Source: Auricularia sp. M13
Lineage: Eukaryota; Basidiomycota; Agaricomycetes; Auriculariales; Auriculariaceae
Direction: 5' to 3'
DNA: 64,000 bases
Assembly: GCA_037042915.1 (NCBI GenBank)
Contig: CM073203.1
Location: 1,488,001-1,552,000 of the forward strand
Made by a program: the position numbers and the translations under genes. The stretch's first letter is position 1. Every line of letters starts with the position of its first letter. Shown in pieces: positions 55,491 to 64,000 of the stretch. The notes under the pieces are model-generated. The model was given only the letters and a program-made list of their open reading frames with translations. It ran no database searches and had not been told where the DNA came from.

Positions 55491-56118
55491 GAGATATCTT
55501 GTCCTTGGTTTGTTCTGACACCTTGTTATTTTTACAGTATATCCAAGTAGATACACTATCCTTGAATAAGGCACCTCCGACTCGGCCGCCCATGGACTTT
55601 CGTGGCTTGATTATCAGACATTCTGCCAATGCAACAACGCCGTTTCCTGCGCGCTATATTGCTTCATAAATTCCACACTCTGGAACGTGTGTGAGGGAGA
55701 GCCAGTTTAACAGACCTGAGCGGCCTAGGATGTCCTTGTGTCCCAGTGAAGAAGCCTCAAGCTGCGGGACGTCGGCGGCTGTGTTGACCAAGAATGGCTG
55801 CCCCGACGGCGGCTACGAGACCTGCGAACTTACCAGAAGCAGATAGGGGATGTGATGATAAAGTTTCCGATTCCCGTCAGGTTCGCGTTACATACGCGTC
55901 GTGCAAATGACGTCGCGCGTCTTTCCGACACTCGCACCTGTCGGAACAACGGCGTGTCAGGATTGAGGCCGCGAAGCTTTCTCCAGTCAGCAATGAATAG
56001 TAAACGCCACATGAAGGAGACCACTAGGTGCTGCTGAATTCTCATAGAAGAGAGGTTACACTATTCGTACAACGGTCCTAATAAAGGAAAGAGCGTTCAT
56101 GGGTGAGAACATTGATGA
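55491..56118. other. Intergenic, between convergent genes
   Basis: It lies between the 3' ends of the MYND gene and the 97-aa gene. Nothing coding is supported; a TACAGTA occurs near 55536. Confidence 0.4.
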
Positions 56119-56518
56119 TCAGGCCGGAGACTGCAACGGCGTGTTGTACGGTGAGTTGACGGCTGGGTCATGTGAGTAGCTGCGCAGGTGAGAACGAAAA
56201 CAGCGGGAGGGAACGCACAGCGCTTGAGAGCGTGGCTTGTGGCCTCTGCGCCGGCCATGCCATGGGCGCCGGGCTTTGCGTGCTCCTCCGCGGGCGGGAT
56301 GTCGATGGACGAACCGTCAGCGAAGTTGACTCGCGAGCCCTTGGGCGACGTCGGCGACGTGGGGCTCGTCGGGACCACGTTGAGGTTCTGGCCGTTGACT
56401 GGGCCGCCGCGCGGCGGGATGTCGGTCTCGACGATCTGGCTTACGAGTTGGTCTGCGGCGGTGAGACGGGTAGGGTGTATGCGATGAAACGCAACGACTG
56501 ACCTGCTTTCTTCGACAT
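56119..56518 (-). CDS. Small uncharacterised protein, 97 aa
   Basis: Not recognised. Exons are 56518-56503, 56452-56219 and 56162-56119, all in phase. It begins MSKKADQLVSQIVETDIPPR. The middle is GGPVNGQNLNVVP, three tandem TSP steps, SRVNFADGSSIDIPPAEEH, and it ends KRSVNSPYNTPLQSPA. Introns are 50 and 56 nt with consensus GTCAGT and GTGCGT donors. It looks soluble and largely disordered, with a short amphipathic start. The careful splice fit and Pro/Ser-directed motifs suggest a real gene. It is divergent from the gene at 56717 with 198 bases between ATGs. Confidence 0.6.
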
Positions 56519-56716
56519 GGTTGCGGGTCAAGGGCTCTGTCTGGACTGTGCACAGGTCCGGGCGGGCCCACATGACGCCAGCGGCTCCGGCCGATTGCTT
56601 CCGCCGTGTTGAAGCCCCTGGACTCCGACTCAGACTCCGCTCCTGATTTTGTGACCTTGTCACGGCTCTCCCGGACGCCGAGATCCTTGAACGCGTCCCG
56701 TCACTGGCCGAACCCG
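56519..56716. promoter_or_regulatory. Shared promoter region of the 97-aa gene and the F-box/UIM gene
   Basis: A 198 bp gap between two opposite ATGs, the shortest divergent spacing in the window. No TATA box is seen. Confidence 0.4.
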
Positions 56717-58951
56717 ATGAGCGCGTCGCCGGCCGCAACGAGCAGCGCCCTCGCCGTGCGCCAGGGCAAAACCCGCGCCCGGGACCTCGCCTGGCTGCCC
56801 AAAGACGTCCTTAGGTGCGTCGCCGTCGTCGCTGCCGTCGCCCGCCGCCGCTGCTGACCGGCGCACGTGCAGCCTCGTGCTCACGCATGTACTCCTCAAG
56901 ACCGCCCAGGGCCCGGCGACCCAGAGCTCCTGGGACTCGGAGCCAGAGCTGTGGCAACAGCGAGAGGCCTTTGTCACGCTCAAGCTGGCTCAGGCCGCGC
57001 TCAACATCATCAATGTCTGCCCGCCCTGGTACAAAGCGCGTCAGTGATTACATTGTCCCGGATTACTTACTTTTGCTTACTTACTTACTTACTTACTTTG
57101 CTTACTTACTTTGTAGTAAACGACCATCCATTCTGGCGCACCGCCTGCCATGTCATGGACCCCGCCGACCATTATCCGGCCTTGCTCGCCAGCTTGGCCA
57201 TGCCGCAGGGCATGTCGGCCGCCAGCGTCCGCCGTTTCCGCCCGTCGGCCGACACGTATCGCAACCTGACCAATTTCTTCTGCGCCGCCTGTCGCGTCAA
57301 CCGCGCCTTCGACATACGCGGCGGCCCCAACGTCATGGTCAAGCGCTGGATGCCGTCCTCGCACTTTGGCCTCGTCGCCGTCTGCCGCGACCACCGCTTC
57401 GTGCATGTATGTGGTGTCTGCCTGCGCGAGTCCTCGGCCCTGGCCCCTCGCGAGTCGCCGTTCGAGCCCGGCGTCACCGAGAACGACGACGACGACGCGT
57501 TCCCGGGCCTCGCCGCCACCTGCACCAGCTGTCGCCAGGACGCGCTGTGTGCTCAGCTCGACCGCAACGGCTTGCTGTCTGCGCTCGGCGGCCGCAACTT
57601 TGATCGCGCGGAGAGCGACCTGAAAGGCACGCTCGACGCCTACGTCGACCTCGCCGACGGCGACATCGCCACGCTCGTCGTTTTGGCCGCCGAACGCGTC
57701 TGGCTGCGCGACCATACCCGCATGCGCGACATGATGGCCCAAATGGTCGCCGCCACGCGCTTCCAGGACGGCGAGGACGCAGAGATGCTCGCCGAGGAGG
57801 ACGACGACGAAATGGACCTCGACGTCTCCTGGGCGGAGGAGGCCAACGCTCGCGAACTCGCACTGGGCGAGTGGGCCCGGACGCGGATACTCGAAGGCAT
57901 TTGGACCTCGCCGTGCGATGATTACGGCCGCCCAGATTTGCTGGCGTTCCAGCAGAACTGCGCCGTCCATCCAGTGCCAGAGCTCGCCGACGCCGCGAAA
58001 CCCCAGCCCTTCAAGCCGCACGCGCCGATTCCAGCGGCGGGACTCTTACACGGTATCGCTCGCGCGTATTATCTCAACCTGCGCAGTGTCCTTTGGCCGG
58101 CGCTGCTCAACATCGCGAATCGCATGATCGCTGCACACGACAGCATCGAGCGCGCGCAAGAGGAGGCCTGCGCCATCTCGCGCTCGCCAGAGCTCGCCGA
58201 ATGGCTTCTCGCTCGCTGCGCCGAGGAGAAGACCTGGCGCCAGATGGTACCCGGCGCGTCGCCCGCCGCGCAACGGCACGTACACACGCGCTCAGACTCG
58301 TCCAGCACGAGCTCAGGCGAGCACAGCCCGACCAGCCCGGCGAGCACCACGACGATGCGGACGACGCCGGACTCGTGCGGCAGCGAGGCGCTCGGCGCGC
58401 CCGTCGCGCACGCCGTGCCCTGGGTGCCGACGGCGCTGCCGCGTGGCGCGGGCCCGCTGCACGAGACGCGCTTCGTGCTCGAGCGCACGTGGAAAGACGC
58501 GTGCTGCGCGGCGCTGTACGCACCGTGCCGTTGCGCCGCGTGTCTGCGCATCGCGCCCCCACCCGCGCCGCCGGCAACGACCACTGACAACCCGCGGAAG
58601 CGCAGCAGCGAGGAGACCAGCAGCGACGACGGCGGCGGCGGTGGCGGCGGCGGCGGGACGTACAAACGCCAGCGCACGGACAGCCTCGACTCGAATCGCG
58701 CGAGGGCTGCGACGATCGAGCGCGAGCGCGAGGGCGGCGCAGATTGGCCCGTCACGCCGCCGCGCCAAGGCCAGGTTGCCCCGGCGCTGCCGCCCAGATT
58801 GCGCGGCGGGGTGGGGCGCGAGGAGGACGAGGATGTCGAGATGGCCGCGTATTATGGTGAGGATTTGGACGGGGAGGCCGAGGAGGAGGAGTTGGAGGAC
58901 GACGACGACGAGTTTGTGGACGCGCTCAAGATGTCGCTCGAGGGCACTTGA
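56717..58951 (+). CDS. F-box-like protein with C-terminal UIM-like motif
   Basis: Exons are 56717-56814, 56873-57039 and 57117-58951, giving 699 aa with joins in phase. The N-terminus reads LAWLPKDVLSLVLTHVLLKT, an F-box start, followed by an insertion and then INVCPPWYKALNDHPFWRTACH, its end. A Cys-rich segment follows (FFCAACRVN, VCGVCLRESS, CTSCRQDALC), perhaps metal-binding. Next come acidic runs, a Ser/Thr-rich linker, a second Cys cluster (CCAALYAPCRCAACLR), a nine-Gly run and a bipartite basic patch. The last residues, DDDDEFVDALKMSLEG, match the ubiquitin-interacting motif consensus (acidic patch, Ala-x3-Ser). F-box plus UIM would tie it to ubiquitin ligase function. The second intron is full of CTTA repeats. 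Confidence 0.8.
57061..57113 (+). repeat. CTTA tetranucleotide run forming an intron polypyrimidine tract
   Basis: Repeated CTTA/CTTT steps fill the 3' half of the 77 nt intron directly before the TTGTAG acceptor. Similar ACTT runs occur at 43724-43746 and near 210. Confidence 0.7.
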
Positions 58952-61276
58952 GCGCCGCGCGCTTTCGCATCCCCCCCTCTCTGTTCGCCCCTTTTTATTC
59001 ACCCGCTCACGCCTTGTCGCTCCCACATCTACAAAAGCCCACGAACGCTGTCCCCATCCCGCTCGTCTGTTCACTTATGCGTCGCACCCGCGTCTTGCTT
59101 TGTCTGTGCTCTCCTCCTCCCCTCCCTCCGCCCGCAAGTAACGGTAAATTGTGTGGTGTCACTTTTCTTCGCTTGTACTATTAGAATGACCCGTACCGGA
59201 TTGAATCTTGAATGTCGAACGCTGATCTTGTATTCCCCCGCTGCGTCTGCGTTTCTGGTTTGCCTGATATCGTAACTTGGACTGAGAGGAACGGCATGCC
59301 TGATTCTGCCCTCGCTTCTCCGACTGCGCCCAGCGTAAACACTCATCTAAGGACTAGCGCTATCGCGGTTCATTGTGAGGCGACCAACACCAGAGGTTCA
59401 ATCTTTGGCACGACTCGGAGTTTTGTCACGAACGACACTTCAACTAAGTCGTGTACAGGCAGCTGCCTTTCGGACCCGAGAGATGCGTGTGTGTCCAAGC
59501 TTCATTTTCGCACGTCATGAGCTTCCACTCTTTAACATTCCTCGAGCGATCGTTGACAAGGCCTCCGGAAGTTATTGCTATAGGATCCTTGCAAGACTTT
59601 GACAACTACATCAACATCCGTCGCGTCCTCGCGCAGGAAACGGGCAGCGCTAGCGTACACGTGAGCAAGGCCTCAAAAATTGCAATTATTTATCCTGCAA
59701 TGTTCACGTGATCCATCGCGGCTACCATACTGTATTACTCTGGTGGGCGCAGTCTTGTGACATGGATGTCGCGTGATTGCCTTACTTCACTCGTCCATGC
59801 ACAAATGAGAGAATCGGATTTCGAAACAGAAATGAAATGGCAGGGAGCCGCGGATACAGTCTCGCCTATCGCCGCCAGAGTTGCGTTTGAGCCTCCTAGT
59901 CGATGCGTCGTAGTCGAGGTAGCAAGGGGACCCAGAGCACGACAACGGGCCCTTAAATGCTGTGGAACATGCCGCGGACGTAGTTCTGTTACGTATTGCT
60001 GCAACGACATATGCGCTTGCCGGCAGCAGCTAGTCAATGCTGTAGAGCACCGAGCACGACCTCACCACCACCAAGGGGCACCCGGCACACTGTGCAGGGC
60101 GACAGACCGCCAAACTGGAAGAGGAAGCTGTCGAAGAGACAAGTTCGGGCATGTGTTGCAAGACTCCACATCTAGAATGAATTACCGAAGATGGATTCGC
60201 GCAAGAGAACATTCGACAATTCCCACCCATGGCCCTGCCGTCTGCCGGTTGTGAAGTCAGTGGAGCTCGCGCTCAGTGTGACTCATCGGAGTATAACTCA
60301 CAGCGTTGTTACTCGACAGTCACAAGGATTAGCCTGGATCTGTCCTGGATGCTAGCGCTTTCTTAAACCCTGGCACAGGGTTTGATAGAAGTTATAGATG
60401 CACAGCGACTATGTCCTCTTCTGTTACGGAAGTTATCCTAGCGCAAAGGGCCCTCTTTTGTGATGGTAGTAATCAAAGCACAAAGGGCCACAACAATTAT
60501 CCCGGCAGTTGTCGGCACGCGGCTTCGCTAGCGGGTACGGCGGTGCTTGTACTGAGGGAAAACTGTGTCATGAACCTTCTCCTGTAGCAAACGAAGCACA
60601 AGGACCACAAGGTTCGGCTACGACTTCGCATCGGTACGCAAGCAAGGCAGGGCAGAATATAATCTCCTTGAGGAAAAGAAATTGCAACTACCACAAGAGT
60701 TGTCTGGACAGCCACTGGCAAATGCCCGTCGACCCCAATTCGCAAGAAGCAGGAGCAGCTTGCAAGTTGAAAGTCCCGACTTCCGTAGCAAGCTTCAGCC
60801 ACCAGCCACCAATGAGAGAGCACAGGTCAAGAGAGAGAGCGCTGAAAAACCCTGTGCCGCAAATCGTGGACAGCACGCTGCATCCTGAACATGCACAAGG
60901 GCGTTGACCATCCTTCATCTGATACCGCATACTTCAGCCTGCGACGCTTCGTCCAGCAGAAGAAACTTGCACTGGCGGGCGCCTTAGAAGTCATCGGGAC
61001 TTGCAAGTTCGAAGCTTTTTGTCGATGCGAAAAGGCCGGCTGCAGGCAACCAGAGCGCCGTGAACTGGAGTCAGCCAATACGAAAGCAAGGTCCAGGCCG
61101 GCAGTCTCGACGTGGAGGCGATGATGCGATGAGTCCAAGAGCGATTCGCTCGCCGCCCGGAGGCTTTCACCCTTCCACCTTCGCTATCGCCGTCGCCGAC
61201 GGAATCCAACTTTTCACAAGAACCACAACGACAACGGGGCTCCATTTATTCGAGTGCCCTCATTTTGATTCGAACC
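58952..61276. other. 2.3 kb interval without an intact gene
   Basis: No intact gene is supported. A frame at 59757-60254 contains a Cys cluster that faintly resembles a MYND finger (see findings). Short diverged repeats of GCACAAAGGGCC type occur near 60440, 60478 and 60596. Confidence 0.4.
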
Positions 61277-62124
61277 ATGCTCTCGCGGTTTTCGCGCTCG
61301 TTCTTGCTGCTGGGCCTCGCGTTCATGATTCTCTTCTCGCTGGCCATGTTCCACCCGCCGTCGCGCACATACTTCGACCCGCTCACCGGCGCCGTCTTCG
61401 GCGAGGGCGGCGTTGAGCGCGACCTGTCACGGTTTGCGAAGCAGTCCCCGCCGCCGCCCACGACGCGCGAACCCGAGGAGCGCGTGCCCGGCGCGATCAT
61501 GCCCAAGCTTGGCAACGCTACCGCCCGCGCCGAGCTGGGGCGCGCAACATGGAAGCTCATGCATACGATGACCCTGCGCTTCCCTGAGGTGCGTACTGGC
61601 AGCCTTGCTGCAGCGTAGGCCTGTCAGCCAACACCATGCCAGGAACCGACCACTGAAGAGCGCGATGCTCTGAACCAATATTTCTACCTCATGTCCAAGC
61701 TCTACCCTTGCGGCGACTGCGCAGCGCACTTCCAGAAACTGCTGGCAAAGTTCCCTCCACAAGTGCGTTAACACCAAGTCGGCTGAGAAATGTACTGACA
61801 TATTCACCAGACGTCGAATCGAAAAGCAGCGTCGAATTGGTATGTCGAATTCGCTGGCCTGTCTCGTCCTGTGATTCGCTGCTGACGTCCGTCGTGTTCT
61901 TAGGCTCTGCTTCGTCCACAACCAAGTGAACGAGCGCCTCGGCAAGCCGCAATTCGACTGCGCTTACCTGGGCGACACGTACGACTGCGGGTGCGGGCCC
62001 GAGCCCTTGCGTAAAGGCGACAAGAAGCCCGCGGACGACGACGGTGTGTCTATCCCCTGCGCTGCTGGTCTTCGCACGCTCATCATCCAGATTAGACGAG
62101 GAGGGCCCTGTCAAGGGTGGTTAA
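61277..62124 (+). CDS. ERV2: Erv2-type FAD-linked sulfhydryl oxidase of the ER
   Basis: It makes disulfide bonds in the ER lumen and passes them to protein disulfide isomerase. Exons are 61277-61588, 61643-61762, 61811-61839, 61904-62047 and 62091-62124, giving 212 aa with joins in phase. An N-terminal signal anchor (FLLLGLAFMILFSLAMF) places the enzyme in the ER lumen. The ERV/ALR domain starts at ELGRATWKLMHTMTLRFPE. The active-site pair is Cys127 and Cys130 (YPCGDCAAHF), the NWLCFVHNQVNERLGK helix binds FAD, and Cys156/Cys173 are the structural pair. The C-terminal shuttle is Cys182-Gly-Cys184, the CGC form that is typical of Erv2 rather than Erv1. The last splice (donor GTCTAT) is inferred because it restores the expected LDEEGPVKGG ending. 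Confidence 0.92.
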
Positions 62125-62550
62125 TTCCCGTTCCGCGGATTGGAAGCTGCGAAGGATCTACTCATCGCCATGGCTGCCTTGGCCGCTACTGTGTCATTTA
62201 TCTTGCTGTTGTACGCTTAGAACGAACAAGTATCTCACATTATTTATACACTTACTCAACTTGCTCAAGATACAACTATGACTAACTGCGTTGCGTCGCG
62301 CTAGGTCTGACTTGCGCAGGCTCAGAGCTTATGCATCATGCTCTGTCTTCAGTTTGCAAGACCAAATGATTTTGTCGCCAGCGATTCGCACGCCTAGGCC
62401 CTGGACGTTTTATCTCACATAAATTCGGCCCTTTTATCCAACCAAACGACACAGTTAACTCGCGCCTAACTCACCCACCGTCTCACACCTCGCCCACCAC
62501 CTGACTGCCTGTCCAGCGTATCGCTTTCGCCAGCTTGGAATTGCTCAAGC
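62125..62550. other. Intergenic, Erv2 to the 161-aa gene
   Basis: No gene is supported. It should contain the ERV2 terminator and the next promoter. Confidence 0.4.
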
Positions 62551-63195
62551 ATGGTAAAAGAGCACGCGACGTCCTTTCGTACTACACAATCTGCAAAGTC
62601 CTTGAACCTCCGTCGAGTCCCAGCTGCCACATTTTTTACGCCATCCTACAGGTTTCAACGCGATAAACAGCTATCCCGACCATCCCGTCTACGGAGCAAG
62701 AGCTGGCCGAGCTCGAGCGCTGGCGAGACGCGAGCGACAAACTTGAGCTTGAGATTACCGCTGCCAGTGGACTCTACGACCCGTTCAGACAGCCAGCGCT
62801 GCTCAACAAGGTGCTGACTCTGGACGAACCGTACACCGATCAGCACTGTCCCTTCGACCCCAAGGTTGCAGGCGGCGCGCTGGCTGTTCCAAAGGCGCTG
62901 TTAAGCGTGGCCGTCCGCGAGCCTCTACGCGTCACATTGGAACGCGGTGAGCGCGTGCGGCGCGTTCGCGTGCTGCAAATGGGATGGCGGATGGAGCCGT
63001 ACTAGGCGCGCAGACTCCCTCAGCAGTATCAGGTTGGGGGATGAGCTCGCATCCGACCGTGGCGAGGCGCCGGACTCGCCGGAGGTCATTGTCAACATCT
63101 ACCAGGCGTCATACAGCATCGACTATGATAGGATACCTAGACTTGTTTCTCATGCCCTGTGTTACACGTCGGGAGTGTACCTATTAGGGGATTAG
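62551..63195 (+). CDS. Uncharacterised protein, 161 aa
   Basis: Not recognised. The model has exons 62551-62578, 62671-62946 and 63014-63195, joined in phase. It begins MVKEHATSFPIPTIPSTEQEL, continues with a strongly charged helix (ELERWRDASDKLELEITAAS), then LLNKVLTLDEPYTDQHCPFDP and ALLSVAVREPLRVTLERGDS. The third exon supplies LGDELASDRGEAPDSPEVIVNIYQ. Exon 2 is convincing as coding. The first exon and the last 20 residues (HALCYTSGVYLLGD) are less certain and a further intron may be missed. No signal peptide or membrane helix is visible. Confidence 0.5.
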
Positions 63196-63884
63196 TATCG
63201 CTGAAGCCCGAACATGCACCCTGCCACTGCCAGTTCTAAACCACCACTTGCGCTCGAGAGCACAATGCGCACATCCATCTCACTAGACAGCCGTGCAGAA
63301 CCTGTAGGGAGAATTTCTCTCTCTTTCAATATAGTTTCTCCGGCAGGGAGGAGCAGGCTAGGTTGATCTCTGGATGAAACAGATGACGTCCTTGAGGGGC
63401 TGAAAGGAGCAAGCCAACTGCTCCCCCGAAGTTCATACCGTCATAGAGCGGGAAAATCTACTGAGACCATTCAGAGGTTGCGACCGTGGGAATAAATGAC
63501 TGCTCCTACTGATCGCGATTAACCCGACCGGCGTGGAGAGCTCATGTGCTTTGTCAGCCATGTCGCCCTCTGGAAGCTCAAAATCGAGGGGTAGACTCCA
63601 GAAAGGAAGATCATTCCCGTGTGTCTCGGGGAATTTCGGGCTTAGCAAGATTCTTCTCTCATATTTCTGACGATGGGGAAAGGTTTTGAGTAGGAAGGGA
63701 GAAATTCAAGGTCCGCAGCGGATATAGCGGCCTGCCGCGCAACTCGCTAGTCTCGGCTGCGCCCGACTCCGTTCTCACGCGGATCTGAAATTGGACTACG
63801 AGCAAGCTTTGCAGCGCGGGCCTCGAATCTCATATGTAAGCCAACTTCGATCCTTTAGGTTTATAAGCAACAACGCCGTCTTAC
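63196..63884. other. Intergenic, upstream of the last gene
   Basis: Nothing coding is supported; it leads into a TATA box at 63885. Confidence 0.4.
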
Positions 63885-63892
63885 TATATAAG
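63885..63892 (+). promoter_or_regulatory. TATA box of the gene cut by the window end
   Basis: TATATAAG 49 bases before ATG 63934. Confidence 0.5.
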
Positions 63893-63933
63893 CTCCGGGC
63901 TGATACCTCGCTGCACGAACGGACTGCACAGCA

Positions 63934-64000
63934 ATGGCTACCTACAGCACGACCAAGGCGCTCACCATCGTCCGGCGCAAGGACCTGGACGGTCTCGAAA
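63934..64000 (+). CDS. 5' end of a gene cut by the window edge
   Basis: An ATG after a good TATA box opens a frame beginning MATYSTTKALTIVRRKDL, still open at the last base. Too short to identify. Confidence 0.5.
   Translation, partial: MATYSTTKALTIVRRKDLDGLE

Noticed and set aside
61266-61276. tRNA B-box-like GGTTCGAATCA on the minus strand
   Set aside because: The flanking bases cannot form a T stem or acceptor stem, and it overlaps the start of ERV2.
1-64000. CRISPR array, operons or a prokaryotic defence system
   Set aside because: The DNA is intron-rich fungal sequence; no spaced identical repeats of the right size and no prokaryotic gene layout were found.

Overview
The window is nuclear DNA of a filamentous basidiomycete, most likely a mushroom-forming agaricomycete. 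Genes are GC-rich and broken by many short introns (about 43-70 nt, GTRNGY donors, CTNAY branch sites). The families fit too: a DUF6534 seven-helix protein, F-box and MYND proteins, a WOPR regulator, a small secreted cysteine protein and a neutral ceramidase. Nothing looks prokaryotic. I rebuilt each multi-exon gene by joining splice sites in phase; without a transcript these are models, but most joins keep the reading frame exactly and restore family motifs.

Layout. 1-13 kb is gene-poor: a WOPR (Gti1/Pac2) transcription factor (2510-3650, +), a PrxQ-type peroxiredoxin (8774-9438, -) and cytochrome c oxidase subunit VI (13003-13538, -), separated by 2.5-5 kb of sequence with no supported genes. 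14-16.4 kb has an unknown gene and a very short SRP72. 17-18.3 kb has a small ORF behind a good TATA box and degenerate repeats. 19-22.3 kb is a divergent F-box pair, followed by a 1.3 kb element with terminal inverted repeats and TA flanks (22446-23759). 24-29.5 kb has a 2-oxoglutarate oxygenase, a Pinin/SDK/MemA protein and an aldo-keto reductase.

29.6-43.6 kb is the most striking part. A 3.43 kb segment is present as three tandem copies. Each copy holds a small secreted cysteine protein gene (intact only in copy 2) and the promoter plus first 130 coding bases of a neutral ceramidase. Only the third copy runs on into the full 12-exon ceramidase. The two internal junctions create identical chimeric ORFs of 63 codons with a ceramidase signal peptide. 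The ceramidase introns and 3' flank are full of different minisatellites with periods near 21 bp.

44-64 kb holds a GGA-type VHS-GAT trafficking adaptor with a 1.69 kb repeat-filled intron, a 13-exon DUF6534 membrane protein, a short-chain dehydrogenase with a decayed duplicate just upstream, a MYND-finger protein, a 97-aa unknown gene divergent from an F-box-like/UIM protein, an Erv2-type ER sulfhydryl oxidase, a 161-aa unknown gene and the first 67 bases of another gene. There is no biosynthetic cluster. SRP72, Erv2, GGA, ceramidase and the secreted protein all belong to the secretory route, but their proximity looks incidental.
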